DNA from: Synergistaceae bacterium
Lineage (GTDB): Bacteria; Synergistota; Synergistia; Synergistales; Aminobacteriaceae
Reading direction: 5' to 3'
NCBI GenBank assembly: GCA_018436595.1
Contig: JAHDLC010000022.1
Location: 124,001-188,000 of the forward strand
DNA: 64,000 bases
Each line of letters opens with the position of its first letter. The stretch's first letter is position 1. Under the pieces are notes generated by a model that saw only the letters and a program-made list of their open reading frames with translations, searched no databases and was not told the origin of the DNA. Made by a program: the position numbers and the translations under genes. Shown piece by piece: positions 47,978 to 56,684 of the stretch.

Positions 47978-48664
47978 ATGGAATTGATCAGGGTACTCAT
48001 TGCGGATGATCACAAACTCTTTCGCGACGGAGTGAAAAAACTTCTGGAACTGGAATCGGATATCGCCGTCGTCGGGGAAGCGGGCGACGGAGAAGAAGCA
48101 CTCTCCCTCATCAGGGAAAAAGAACCGGACATCCTTCTTTTTGACATCAACATGCCCCGGGTGGACGGCATACAGCTTGTCCGGGAGCTGAACAACATTC
48201 CCCACAAAACACGGTATGTAGCCATAAGCGCCTACGACGACGAAGACTGTCTTTCCGCCCTCTCGGCGGCGGGGGTGCTCGGTTTCGTCCTCAAGGCCTC
48301 GGGGAAGGTGGAACTGCTCTCCGCCATCCGCTCGGCTGCACGGGGACAGGCCTACGTGGATCCCCGGGTCGCCGGGAAGCTCCTTACCTCCTTCTCCAGG
48401 AGAAAAGAGGAGAACGATCAGCTTTACGAGCTGACCCCCAGGGAGAAGGAAATCCTCTACTGGCTCGCCCAGGGACTGAGCAACACGGAAGTTGCCGACA
48501 GGATGGTGCTTTCGGAGAAGACGGTGAAGAACCATGTGAGTCACGTTCTCAAGAAGCTCGACCTCCGGGACCGGACCCAGGCGGCCATTCTGGCCTGGCG
48601 GATCGGCTTCGCCCAGCTCTCTCCGGAAACGCTCAACCACATACTGGAGAGCGTCGAACGGTAG
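47978..48664 (+). CDS. NarL/FixJ-type response regulator
   Basis: The 228-aa protein has a receiver domain with acidic pair Asp10-Asp11, phosphoacceptor Asp56 (LLFDINMP) and Lys106, and a LuxR-type HTH (LTPREKEILYWLAQGLSNTEVADRM, ~148-210). No sensor kinase gene is next to it, so it is an orphan in this window. Start at 47978 follows GGGGGTGGGGAG. A perfect hairpin closes the gene. Its position before fliD makes motility control possible, but nothing in the sequence proves it. Confidence 0.92.
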   Translation: MELIRVLIADDHKLFRDGVKKLLELESDIAVVGEAGDGEEALSLIREKEPDILLFDINMPRVDGIQLVRELNNIPHKTRYVAISAYDDEDCLSALSAAGVLGFVLKASGKVELLSAIRSAARGQAYVDPRVAGKLLTSFSRRKEENDQLYELTPREKEILYWLAQGLSNTEVADRMVLSEKTVKNHVSHVLKKLDLRDRTQAAILAWRIGFAQLSPETLNHILESVER

Positions 48665-48669
48665 AAAGA

Positions 48670-48715
48670 ACAAGCGGCCGGGGGATCCTTTTCAAAGGAT
48701 CCCCCGGCCGCTTGT
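48670..48715. terminator. Long perfect bidirectional terminator
   Basis: A 22-bp perfect stem (from ACAAGCGGCCGGGGGATCC) with a two-base loop lies between the convergent response-regulator and fliD genes. The flanking T-runs are short (TTGTTGT), so termination relies on the very strong stem. Confidence 0.8.
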
Positions 48716-48725
48716 TGTCAATTGA

Positions 48726-50774
48726 TCAGGAGCTTGAACCCGACGAGCCTGAGAGCTGGCTCACCACAGAGGCCAGCCATGACGCCTGCTGCTGCAGCTT
48801 CGCCAGGTTCACCTCCGCCTGGGCGAACTGTTCGTACAGGCCCCGTGCCCGGAGCTCAAGGCGGGCTTCCGATTCGGCGATTCTTTTGTCGATGGTGGCG
48901 ATTTCGGTCTGCCAGGTGGTGATCTGGCTGGCGATCCTGCCTTTGGGTGCCGTGGTGTATCCCACCTCGACCTGGGACGTATCCACCATGTTGCCTATGT
49001 AGTCGTCCATTTTTCCCATGACGGTGTTCATGATGGCCGCCACGCCGTCGGGGTCGTTCCGCAGCGCTTCCATGAACTTGTCCGAATCGAATTCCAGTTT
49101 CCCGCTTTTGCCGTAGTCGGTGCTCTCCGTGGAGATGCCGATCTGGGAGAGAAGGGTGAAGGGCGTTCCGAGGCCCAGGGTGTCCAGAACTCCGTCCGAC
49201 GCCGCCAGGGAGAACTTCCGGTTCGGCGATGCCTCGAGAACGAGCTGGTTGTTCACCACCCTGGCGCTGGTCATGGGTATGGGGTACGTCCGTCCCTGGG
49301 GGTCGTGGGTCATTTCGTAGGAGCTGTTGATCTTGCTTGCGATGGTCTGCAGGGTATCCTCGGGCGCCACTTCGATAGTCGCCGTCCGGACGCCCACCGT
49401 CAGCGTGAAAGAGGTGTTTGCCGTCAGGCCTTCTCCGGCCAAGGTCCCCAGCACGGGACTCCCCGTCTTCGACGTGTAGGCCGCGGTGACGGGATCCGTC
49501 ATGAGCTGCCTGATCTGGGATTTTGTCTGCCAGAGCATGGAGTTTCCATGGAGCAGACCGAACTTTTTGTAGAAGTCGTCGTTCTTGTACTGGTCGTCCT
49601 TCTCGGAACTTGAAGCAGTCGAAGACTCGCTCAGGCGGATATTGATCCAGTCCATGAGGTCGTTGTAGTAGGTGACGTAGTCCTGGATGCCGGTCACTGC
49701 CTGCTCGGCGTCCTGGGTAATGTCCATGACCACCGATCCCGGACCGTTGACGGTAAGCTCCACGCCCTCGATGAGGTCGTTCATCTGGTTTGATGATCTG
49801 GTGATGGAGAGGCCGTCGATCTTGATCTCGGCGTCCTGGGCTGCGAGGTAGTGGTCCGCCGAGTCATCGTCCAGCTTCAGGAGGGAGAGCAGCCCGGCGT
49901 CGCCGTCGATGCTGAAGACGTTGGAGTTCACCGTGTAGGATACCTCGTAGGATGTTCCCGTCGCGGGACCGTGCCCCGCGATCCAGGCAATTTCGTCGCT
50001 TCCCGAGTCCACGGTGAAATCCGTTCCCTCGACATAGGTCACGGCTCCAGCCGTTATGGCCAGCGTTCCGTTCGACGGCGCGTCCTTGGCCACGGTAAAC
50101 CCGAGCTTGTCCCGGGTGCCGCTGCCCCTGGTGAGGGTGCTTGTGTCGGTGGTCTCTCCCAGCCCTGTATTGGCGCTCCTGATGATAAGCCGGTTGTCGA
50201 TCACCGAGGCCGTGATGCCGAGCCCTTCCCCGTAGGCTTCACCGGTGGCGGGATCAATGGTGATGTCTTTTGCGTCGTTGATCTTCTGTGCGATGGTGGT
50301 GATGGAATCGGTGGTGTTGACAAGAATCTCCGCCCTGCGGCCGCCTACGTTGATGTAAAATTTCTGTGAGGCGGCAAGGCCGGCGTCCCCCATGGTGGTT
50401 TCGATTTTGTCGCTGAACCGGCTTTGGGCGACGGCCTTCTGCAGGACCTCGATCTCGTGCCTGCTGACGGCGGCGTCGGCTGACACCGTGGCTTTCACCA
50501 CGCTCTCCGCGTTCACCCCGGAGAGAACCGAGAACTCCGCTGTCTTGGCATTGAAGGTGGATGCCAGCTTGAGGGGAGACAGGGTATTCCTGACGCCTTT
50601 CATGGAGGCGGAAAATTCGTTGAACAGCCCGATCTTCAGTTCCAGGGTATCCTGCTTTTCTATCAGGGGTTCCTGGGACTTCCGGGCGTTTTCGAGCAGC
50701 TTGTCCGCCATGCTCCCCCAGTCGATGCTGGAGGAAATGCCGGGTATTGAAAAAGTGGACTGGTAATCACCCAT
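48726..50774 (-). CDS. fliD: Flagellar hook-associated protein 2 (filament cap) FliD
   Basis: FliD caps the flagellar filament and guides flagellin folding. The 682-aa protein starts STFSIPGISSSIDWGSMADKLLENARK, matches the FliD N-terminal domain (D0/D1), carries flagellin IN-like repeats in the middle (TTIAQKINDAKDI; TIASKINSSYEM) and ends with a coiled-coil C-terminal domain (TTWQTEIATIDKRIAESEARLELRARGLYEQFAQAE region). Longer than E. coli FliD owing to an enlarged variable surface region. It shows the organism is flagellated. Confidence 0.95.
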   Translation of the reverse strand: MGDYQSTFSIPGISSSIDWGSMADKLLENARKSQEPLIEKQDTLELKIGLFNEFSASMKGVRNTLSPLKLASTFNAKTAEFSVLSGVNAESVVKATVSADAAVSRHEIEVLQKAVAQSRFSDKIETTMGDAGLAASQKFYINVGGRRAEILVNTTDSITTIAQKINDAKDITIDPATGEAYGEGLGITASVIDNRLIIRSANTGLGETTDTSTLTRGSGTRDKLGFTVAKDAPSNGTLAITAGAVTYVEGTDFTVDSGSDEIAWIAGHGPATGTSYEVSYTVNSNVFSIDGDAGLLSLLKLDDDSADHYLAAQDAEIKIDGLSITRSSNQMNDLIEGVELTVNGPGSVVMDITQDAEQAVTGIQDYVTYYNDLMDWINIRLSESSTASSSEKDDQYKNDDFYKKFGLLHGNSMLWQTKSQIRQLMTDPVTAAYTSKTGSPVLGTLAGEGLTANTSFTLTVGVRTATIEVAPEDTLQTIASKINSSYEMTHDPQGRTYPIPMTSARVVNNQLVLEASPNRKFSLAASDGVLDTLGLGTPFTLLSQIGISTESTDYGKSGKLEFDSDKFMEALRNDPDGVAAIMNTVMGKMDDYIGNMVDTSQVEVGYTTAPKGRIASQITTWQTEIATIDKRIAESEARLELRARGLYEQFAQAEVNLAKLQQQASWLASVVSQLSGSSGSSS

Positions 50775-50963
50775 GAAACCATCTCCCTGAAAATAAGGGT
50801 ATAGTGCTTCCCTTTCTTATCGGTTGAGAAGGCCGCCGTCTTAAACGTTCCGGTTCGGGCGCCGGTCATGATACAATGGCTTTCCGGGAATACCCCTGCC
50901 TGACGAAGCTTTTTTGTTCTGGGGGCGGGGATGCAAGGCAAACCGACGCAGGGAGGGCTGCAT

Positions 50964-51563
50964 ATGAAAGTATATCTTGACGGCGAAGAGATCGCCTTTC
51001 CGGAAAACAGCCCGTCAAAAGGGGATGTGCTCGCGTCCGTGAAGGAAACCCTCGGCAGGAAAGCCAGTCTCATCCGTTCTATCGAGGTCGACGGGACGGA
51101 AATGGACGAGGAAGGGTTCCTCGCGCTGTCCGGCGGGACGGAAGCCAGGTTTGAGGGCCGGCCGGTCCGTGAATTCCTGGCGGAGACCCTGGCAGACGCA
51201 TCGGAATATCAAAAACGGCTCGCAGCGGGTCTCGCCCGGGCCGCCGACCATCTCGAAGCGGACCGGACCGGCGAGGGACTCGAACTCGTCGGAAAAGCAG
51301 CGGAAGGAATCGGATGGGTCCTTCAGGTGATCCACAACAGCCAGCTCCTTCTCGGGCTGGACGACGGCGAGGTGGGGAGCGGCGGACTCGGTGAAACCAA
51401 GACGGCCCTTCTTTCGGAACTCGAGAATGCTTCCCGTTCGGTGGAAGAGGGCAAACCCCTCGAACTGGCCTATACCCTCCGGTCGGGCATTCTCCCCCGC
51501 ATCGAAAGCCTCGGCGGATATATCGGCGCCCTGAAGGACATCGGGGACAGTACCGTTCAGTAA
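50964..51563 (+). CDS. Conserved-looking hypothetical protein next to fliD
   Basis: A 199-aa soluble protein, MKVYLDGEEIAFPENSPSKGDV..., with an apparent beta-rich ubiquitin-like N-terminal ~70 residues followed by alpha-helical segments rich in Ala, Leu and Glu. I recognise no motif. Divergent from fliD across 189 nt and joined to gmhB by a 1-nt stop/start overlap (TAATG). The ATG at 50964 is preferred because GGGAGGG lies 7-8 nt upstream. Flagellar chaperone or regulator is a guess from position only. Confidence 0.65.
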   Translation: MKVYLDGEEIAFPENSPSKGDVLASVKETLGRKASLIRSIEVDGTEMDEEGFLALSGGTEARFEGRPVREFLAETLADASEYQKRLAAGLARAADHLEADRTGEGLELVGKAAEGIGWVLQVIHNSQLLLGLDDGEVGSGGLGETKTALLSELENASRSVEEGKPLELAYTLRSGILPRIESLGGYIGALKDIGDSTVQ

Positions 51564-52192
51564 TGGCCCGGGCGGTTTTTCTTGACCGCGACGGTACGCT
51601 CATCGAGAATATCCCCTACCTCTCCGACCCCGCGTCGGTGAGGCTGTTGCCGGGCAGCGCCGAAGCTCTCAAAAAGCTGCGTTCCCTGGGATTCCTGATC
51701 GTGGTGGTTACAAACCAGAGCGGCATCGCCAGGGGCTGTTTCCCCGAATCGGCTCTTCCCGGGATCCACGGCCGGATCGGTGAACTGCTCCTCCGCGAAG
51801 GGGCCGGGGTAGACGCCTTTTACTACTGCCCCCATGGCCCCGCCGAGGATGGGTTCCCGGGGTGCCGCTGCCGGAAGCCGGCTCCCGGCATGGGAATCCG
51901 GGCATCGGAAGAGCTGGGCATTGACCTCCGGAACAGCTGGATGATCGGGGACTCCCCATCCGACCTCCGGTTCGCTTCCAACTGCGGATGTCCTTTCGTC
52001 CTCGTCCGGACGGGTTGGGGAAAAAAGACGGAAAGAGAGATTTCCCCCTTCACCGGAATCAGGGAAAACGAAAAATCTGGTACAATGTTTTTCATCGCCG
52101 ACGATCTCCGCGCTGCCGCCGGTATCATTGAACAAGCGGAGACCGGTTTTTCCACCGAAAGAGGAGGCTTTTCCTTCATTGACCCTTCGTAA
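51563..52192 (+). CDS. gmhB: HAD-IIIA phosphatase, GmhB-like (heptose bisphosphate phosphatase)
   Basis: The 209-aa HAD protein has the nucleophile motif FLDRDGTL (Asp8, Asp10), the VVTNQSGIARG motif II, the zinc-binding loop (YCPHGPAEDGFPGCRCRKP) characteristic of GmhB, and GDSPSDLRFASN motif IV. GmhB removes the C7 phosphate of heptose-1,7-bisphosphate for ADP-heptose and LPS core or S-layer glycan synthesis. The C terminus (~40 aa) is longer than usual and runs over the start of the next gene. Confidence 0.85.
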   Translation: MARAVFLDRDGTLIENIPYLSDPASVRLLPGSAEALKKLRSLGFLIVVVTNQSGIARGCFPESALPGIHGRIGELLLREGAGVDAFYYCPHGPAEDGFPGCRCRKPAPGMGIRASEELGIDLRNSWMIGDSPSDLRFASNCGCPFVLVRTGWGKKTEREISPFTGIRENEKSGTMFFIADDLRAAAGIIEQAETGFSTERGGFSFIDPS

Positions 52193-53276
52193 AGGCCTGG
52201 TGCTTTTCCTGCTGCTCTCCTTCGGAGTCAGCGCCGTGGTACTTCTGTCCAGCGTGGACTCCGATACCTGGTCCACTATTTTGCGTGCCGACAAGCGGCT
52301 CCTGTTGCTTGCCCTCGTCTTTGTCCTCTCGGCGTGGGCCTGTGATGCCTCCCGTTTCTGCGCCCTCGCCCGGTCAGCGGGGGAAAAGATCGACTTCAAA
52401 CTCGGAATGGTGCTTACATGGCTCCATTACTTCGGCTGTGCCGTCACTCCCATGCAGAGCGGAGGAGGACCTTTCCAGGTCTACGTTCTCTACAAGCGGA
52501 AGGTTCCCCTCGGGAAAGGCATCGCCATCACCCTCACCCGGACCCTGCTCACCATCCTTATCCTGGGAATCGTGGTTCCCGTGGCGGTTTTCATCGAACC
52601 GGAACTTCTCAGGGGGCGACTTTTCCTCAAGGGAGTCTTTTCTTACGTCCTCGCCTTCATCATTGTCTCCTGGGTCCTGGTGGTGCTCAGCGTGGCGAGA
52701 CCGGCTGTCATCAAACGGTGGGGCAGGGTTCTGACGCTGTGGCTCAAGCGCTTCGGCGTGGTCAAGCCTGAGCGGGTGCTCAAAATTGTCAAGCGGATCA
52801 ACCTCGAGGTGGACAACTATAATCTCAACTTCCAGATGTTCTTTTCCTGCGGTCTGAAATATTTCCTCCTCGCCATCGTTCTTTCCGTATTCCACCTGCT
52901 TTTCATCTTCTCCGTGCTTCCCTGCCTTATCGCGTCGGTAGGCCTTCCCTTCCACTATCTCCAGGCGATTCTCGCCCAGGCCGTCTTCATGTTCCTGCTG
53001 TACTTCGTCCCCACCCCGGGGGCCAGCGGCGTTGCCGAAGGCGGGGGAGCGGCTCTCTTCGGCCTGCTTGTTCCCTGGAACATGGCGGGCGTCATGGCCA
53101 TAGCGTGGCGGTTCTTTACGGAGTACCTGGCCATAGGGATGGGTGTTGTCGTGGCGGTGAAGCTCCTCGGATGGGGCGTCACGAAGGAGCTTTATGACCA
53201 GGAGCCGCCGGTGGAGGAAGAAGTGTCGGAAAACGGATTCTCCGACGATGTCGAAAAAGATGACCGCCGTGAATAA
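52179..53276 (+). CDS. Flippase-like/lysylphosphatidylglycerol synthetase TM-region (UPF0104) protein
   Basis: A polytopic membrane protein of ~365 aa with roughly eight hydrophobic helices, the family motifs TPMQSGGGPFQVY and TPGASGVAEGGGAALF, and a hydrophilic acidic C terminus. UPF0104 members are the membrane part of LPG synthases or sugar/lipid flippases. Start is uncertain: TTG at 52179 has GGAGG 11 nt upstream and overlaps gmhB; TTG at 52128 has none. It follows gmhB and precedes the methyltransferase, suggesting an envelope gene cluster. Confidence 0.82.
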   Translation: MTLRKGLVLFLLLSFGVSAVVLLSSVDSDTWSTILRADKRLLLLALVFVLSAWACDASRFCALARSAGEKIDFKLGMVLTWLHYFGCAVTPMQSGGGPFQVYVLYKRKVPLGKGIAITLTRTLLTILILGIVVPVAVFIEPELLRGRLFLKGVFSYVLAFIIVSWVLVVLSVARPAVIKRWGRVLTLWLKRFGVVKPERVLKIVKRINLEVDNYNLNFQMFFSCGLKYFLLAIVLSVFHLLFIFSVLPCLIASVGLPFHYLQAILAQAVFMFLLYFVPTPGASGVAEGGGAALFGLLVPWNMAGVMAIAWRFFTEYLAIGMGVVVAVKLLGWGVTKELYDQEPPVEEEVSENGFSDDVEKDDRRE

Positions 53277-53826
53277 GATACGGGCGGCCGCGTTCAAACT
53301 GAGGGGCGGCCTCTGGACCGCCCTTTTTCTTGGGGTGTTTTTCCTCGCGGAACCTGTACCGGCCGGGAGCATTACCGCCGGTTTGTTCCTTGTGGCCTTG
53401 GGGCAGGGGGTCCGTTTCTGGGCAGCCGGGTGCATCACCCGCTACCGGGGCGAACATGTGGGGGCCGAGCGCCTTGTCACCTGGGGGCCCTACGCCCTCG
53501 CCCGGAACCCCCTCTACATCGGCAACGGCCTCATCGGAGCCGGATGGGGACTTCTCGCCGGGTGGAAGGCCCTGCTTCTGTTCGCCGCAGCCTTCTTCAT
53601 CATCTACGGACTGCTCATCATTCCATGGGAAGAATCCTTCCTGCGGGGGAAGTTCGGCCGGGATTACGAACTCTACATGGAGCGGACCGGGCGCTATTTT
53701 CCGAAACGCTGGAATCCCGAAGACCTTGACGGACCCTTCGACCTGTCAATTCTCTGGAAGAGCGAGCGGCACTCGGTCTTCGTCACGCTGGCCGGAACGG
53801 TATTGCTGCTCTTCCGGGCGCTGTAG
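53248..53826 (+). CDS. Isoprenylcysteine/phospholipid-type integral membrane methyltransferase
   Basis: The 192-aa membrane protein has about four hydrophobic helices and the ICMT/PEMT-family motif block with GPYALARNPLYIGNG, followed by PWEESFLRGKFGRDYELY. Members use SAM to methylate lipids or isoprenyl groups. The start at 53248 overlaps the previous gene by 29 nt; an ATG at 53260 is also possible. A terminator follows. The substrate is not determined. Confidence 0.82.
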   Translation: MSKKMTAVNKIRAAAFKLRGGLWTALFLGVFFLAEPVPAGSITAGLFLVALGQGVRFWAAGCITRYRGEHVGAERLVTWGPYALARNPLYIGNGLIGAGWGLLAGWKALLLFAAAFFIIYGLLIIPWEESFLRGKFGRDYELYMERTGRYFPKRWNPEDLDGPFDLSILWKSERHSVFVTLAGTVLLLFRAL

Positions 53827-53842
53827 CCTTCCCAAAAAGCAC

Positions 53843-53876
53843 CGGGGCTCCCTCGAGAGGGGGCCCCGGAACTTTT
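53843..53876. terminator. Bidirectional terminator between the methyltransferase and malic enzyme genes
   Basis: CCGGGGCTCCCTCG/AGGGGGCCCCGG stem-loop with TTTTT on the plus side and AAAAAG before it, so both convergent genes can use it. Confidence 0.75.
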
Positions 53877-55120
53877 TACACCCTTTCCATTATGCCGCCG
53901 AAGAGCCTTTGCCACGTCTCCTCGTAGACCTGTTTCGGTGGCAGAGGCCGGGAAGCGAGCCCCTCGGCGATGGCCGTCTGGGCCACGGCCTCCGCCACTC
54001 TCGGAGTGACTTCGTCGGAGAACAGGTCGGGGATGATGCACCGGCGGGAAAGGCGTCTCCGGTCCACCGCCCCCGCAACGGCCCGGGAGGCCGCCATGAG
54101 AATGTTCTCGTTCAGCCCTTTCGCCCGCACATCCAGGAGACCCCGGGCAATCCCCGGGTAGGCGTGGAGGTTCGGCATGGCGTTGGATGTTCCCGTGAGC
54201 CCTTCAGCGAAGACGGAAGCCCCGGCCTCGGCGGCTTCCGCGGCGGATATCTCCGGCTCGGGCATGGAGAGGGCGAGGACGATGCTTCCCTTGTGCATGG
54301 AGCGCACATGAGAGGCGCTGATTTTGCCCCTCGACGAGAGCCCGATGAAGATGTCCGCTCCCTTCATGGCAACATCCAGGGAGGCGCCTCCCCGGGTTTC
54401 GCCGAGCCGCTCCGCAAGCTCTTCCTGGACGAAATTCATGCAGCCGTTGCCGCGGCCGATGATACCGCACTTGTTCAGCACCGTGACCTGCCCCGCTCCG
54501 GCGTGGAGCAGCAGCCGGGCCACGGAGATTCCCGCCGCGCCGGCTCCCATGATGACGGTGGAAGTGTCCGTCAGCTCCTTTTCCACCAGCTTCAGGGCGT
54601 TCTCCAAAGCTGCAAGGACAACCACCGCCGAGCCGTGCTGGTCGTCGCAGAAAACGGGGATGTCCAGCTCTTTCTGGAGACGCTCCACCACGGTAAAGGA
54701 GTTGGGGCTCGACACGTCCTCGATGTTGATTGCCCCGAAGGTGGGAGCCGCCATCTTTGCCATGGCGACGATGTCATCGGCATTCCGCGCCTCGATGCAG
54801 AGCGGGATGGCGTTCACGTCGCCGAAGTTCTTGAAGAGCAGGCATTTGCCCTCCATCACCGGCAGCGCCGCCCGGGGACCGATGTTGCCCATGCCCAGGA
54901 CCGCCGAGCCGTCGCTGATGAGAGCGAGCCTGTTGGCCTTCCCCGAATATTCGAAGATGGCTTCCGGATCCTCCATGATACCTGCGGCGGCGTAGGCGCC
55001 CCCCTGGACGTAGGCCATGCCGAGGTCTTCCTCGTTCCGTATGTTCACCGTGGGGTAGATCCGGATCTTCCCCCGGGCATTCCGGTGCAGCTGGAGGGCC
55101 TTTTCCCTGTCGATGTTCAC
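53876..55120 (-). CDS. NAD(P)-dependent malic enzyme
   Basis: Malic enzyme interconverts malate and pyruvate plus CO2. The 414-aa bacterial-type enzyme shows NIEDVSSPNSF and FCDDQHGSAVV metal-binding motifs, the catalytic Lys-Asp environment and a GAGAAGIS nucleotide-binding motif; the typical second tyrosine region lies near YPTVNIRNEEDLG. Length fits the short bacterial malic enzymes. No C-terminal phosphotransacetylase domain is present. ATG at 55120 follows AGGAGG by 9 nt. Confidence 0.92.
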   Translation of the reverse strand: MNIDREKALQLHRNARGKIRIYPTVNIRNEEDLGMAYVQGGAYAAAGIMEDPEAIFEYSGKANRLALISDGSAVLGMGNIGPRAALPVMEGKCLLFKNFGDVNAIPLCIEARNADDIVAMAKMAAPTFGAINIEDVSSPNSFTVVERLQKELDIPVFCDDQHGSAVVVLAALENALKLVEKELTDTSTVIMGAGAAGISVARLLLHAGAGQVTVLNKCGIIGRGNGCMNFVQEELAERLGETRGGASLDVAMKGADIFIGLSSRGKISASHVRSMHKGSIVLALSMPEPEISAAEAAEAGASVFAEGLTGTSNAMPNLHAYPGIARGLLDVRAKGLNENILMAASRAVAGAVDRRRLSRRCIIPDLFSDEVTPRVAEAVAQTAIAEGLASRPLPPKQVYEETWQRLFGGIMERV

Positions 55121-55167
55121 TGTGTCGTTCTGCCTCCTTCCAGAATTTTTTTTCTTTTTTCAGGACG

Positions 55168-55725
55168 TTATTCCTTGAAGAGGGGGAGAAGCTCCTTGAA
55201 CTCAGGGGTTCCCGACCTGCCCATCAGGTGGTAGATCACCGACTCCACCGGCACCACCATCGCCCCTGCCGACGCCATGGCCGAGAGGGCCCGCTCGGCC
55301 TTCAGGGGATCCCTGCTCCCGCAGGCGTCCGAGGCGAGCACCACCTTCCGGCCCTTTTCCAGCAGATCGAGCACCGTGGCCAAAACACAGATATGGGTCT
55401 CGATGCCGAAGATCACCGGTACAGGCCGTCCCGTTCCCTGAAGGAGCTCTTCAAAGGCGGCCTCGTCGCAGCAGGAAAACGTGTTCTTTTCCATGGAGGT
55501 GACACCATCCGGCAATGCCGTCAGGATTTCCCCGTCGGTGGGGCCGAGCCCCCTGGGGTACTGTTCCGTGTACACGAAGGGAATGGAAAGCACTTTCGCC
55601 GCCGCCGCCAGCTTCACCGTATTCCGGCGGATTTCCTCAGCACCCGAAATGGCCGGAAGAAGCCGCTCCTGGACATCCACCATCACCATGCAGGCGGTCT
55701 CCCGCCGCAGTCTGAAAGGAATCAT
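55168..55725 (-). CDS. Isochorismatase-fold hydrolase
   Basis: The 185-aa cysteine hydrolase has all three catalytic residues of the family: Asp17 (MVDVQERLL), Lys80 (SMEKNTFSC) and Cys113 (GIETHICVLAT). Such proteins hydrolyse amide or enol-ether bonds (nicotinamidase, isochorismatase, YcaC-type), and the substrate here is unknown. A minus-strand -10 TACAAT (55760-55755) preceded by GGGG lies 30-35 nt upstream. It is divergent from tupB. Confidence 0.87.
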   Translation of the reverse strand: MIPFRLRRETACMVMVDVQERLLPAISGAEEIRRNTVKLAAAAKVLSIPFVYTEQYPRGLGPTDGEILTALPDGVTSMEKNTFSCCDEAAFEELLQGTGRPVPVIFGIETHICVLATVLDLLEKGRKVVLASDACGSRDPLKAERALSAMASAGAMVVPVESVIYHLMGRSGTPEFKELLPLFKE

Positions 55726-55781
55726 ATATTCACCTCCGCAGATATTCTCGAATCATTGTACCCCATGAGTCCCCCTTCCGG

Positions 55782-55810
55782 TTGCCTTGGGAAAAAGAGC
55801 AGGGTACAAT
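55782..55810 (+). promoter_or_regulatory. Promoter of the tup operon
   Basis: TTGCCT (55782-55787) and TACAAT (55805-55810) are separated by 17 bp, with GGG directly before the -10. It precedes a ~178-nt leader. Confidence 0.75.
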
Positions 55811-55819
55811 ACCTTGCGG

Positions 55820-55961
55820 ACAGTCCCTCCGAGCCATGAAACCTACAGGCGCCAGCCCACGGATCCATGGCCGACAGGGTGCTCCCGGAAACGGAAGCGC
55901 CTCCCGCACGGCAAGGGGGGAAGGACGCGAAGCGTGCCTTTCCTGCGGTATGGGGAGGGGC
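55820..55961 (+). promoter_or_regulatory. Candidate Moco/tungsten-cofactor riboswitch with terminator attenuator
   Basis: The tupB leader contains, in order, CTCCGAGCC (55827-55835), GGCGCC, GGAAACGG, GCGCCTCCCG and a closing GTCC/GGAC pairing, the conserved elements I recall from the Moco RNA motif. It ends in hairpin GCCTTTCC/GGAGGGGC (55936-55943 with 55954-55961), directly before ATTTTTTTA, a good intrinsic terminator 10 nt upstream of the ribosome site. This fits an OFF switch repressing tungstate uptake when cofactor is abundant. Confidence 0.65.
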
Positions 55962-55988
55962 ATTTTTTTATTGAAAGGGAGGAATTCC

Positions 55989-56684
55989 GTGAGCTACCTT
56001 TCGGAAGGATTCATTCAGGGCCTCGGTCTCATCTTCACCATGAACGAGGAAGTCTGGACGGCAGTGATCACCACCCTCAAGCTTTCGTTCCTGTCCATGG
56101 CCGTCACCCTTGCCCTGGGCATACCTGGGGGCTTTATCCTGGGCTACTTCTCCTTTCCGGGGCGCAGGATCCTCCGGATCATGGTGGACACCCTGCTCTC
56201 AATCCCTACGGTAGTGGTGGGGCTCTTCGTCTATGCCTTCATTTCCAACCGGGGACCCCTCGGCGGCTACAGCCTCCTGTTCAGCATTCCCGGCATGGCT
56301 ATCGGCCAGACCATACTGGCCCTTCCCATCGTGGTCGCCCTCACGGCGTCCGCTGTGGAGAGCGTGGATGACCGGCTCCGGCTCACCCTCCTCACCCTGG
56401 GCGCCCGTGGAAAGCGGCTTGCCCTTTCCACCCTCTGGGAGAGCAGGCACCAGATCCTCCTCGCCGCCGTCACCGCCTACGGAAGGGTCACCGCCGAGGT
56501 GGGGGTCTCCATGATGATCGGCGGCAACATCAAGTGGCACACCCGGACCATCACCACCGCCATCACCCTGGAGACGGGCAAGGGAGAATTCTCCACCGGC
56601 ATCGCCCTCGGCGTCCTGCTCCTCGGTCTCTCCTTCGTTCTCAACTGGTCCCTGGCGGCCCTCCGCAGGAGGACGGCATCATGA
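55989..56684 (+). CDS. tupB: Tungstate ABC transporter permease TupB
   Basis: The 231-aa permease has about five membrane helices and the TupB-type segment around TTVVVGLFVYAFISNRGPLG and GMAIGQTILALPIVVALTASAVE, with the EAA-like loop LLTLGARGKRLALSTLWESR. TupABC imports tungstate with very high affinity for tungsten enzymes. GTG at 55989 follows GGGAGGA; it overlaps tupC by 4 nt (ATGA). No tupA (binding protein) is upstream or downstream. Confidence 0.85.
   Translation: MSYLSEGFIQGLGLIFTMNEEVWTAVITTLKLSFLSMAVTLALGIPGGFILGYFSFPGRRILRIMVDTLLSIPTVVVGLFVYAFISNRGPLGGYSLLFSIPGMAIGQTILALPIVVALTASAVESVDDRLRLTLLTLGARGKRLALSTLWESRHQILLAAVTAYGRVTAEVGVSMMIGGNIKWHTRTITTAITLETGKGEFSTGIALGVLLLGLSFVLNWSLAALRRRTAS

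Noticed and set aside
53330-55234. Plus-strand frame of 634 codons over the malic enzyme gene
   Set aside because: Antisense shadow of malic enzyme and its neighbours. It crosses a bidirectional terminator and has no known domain.
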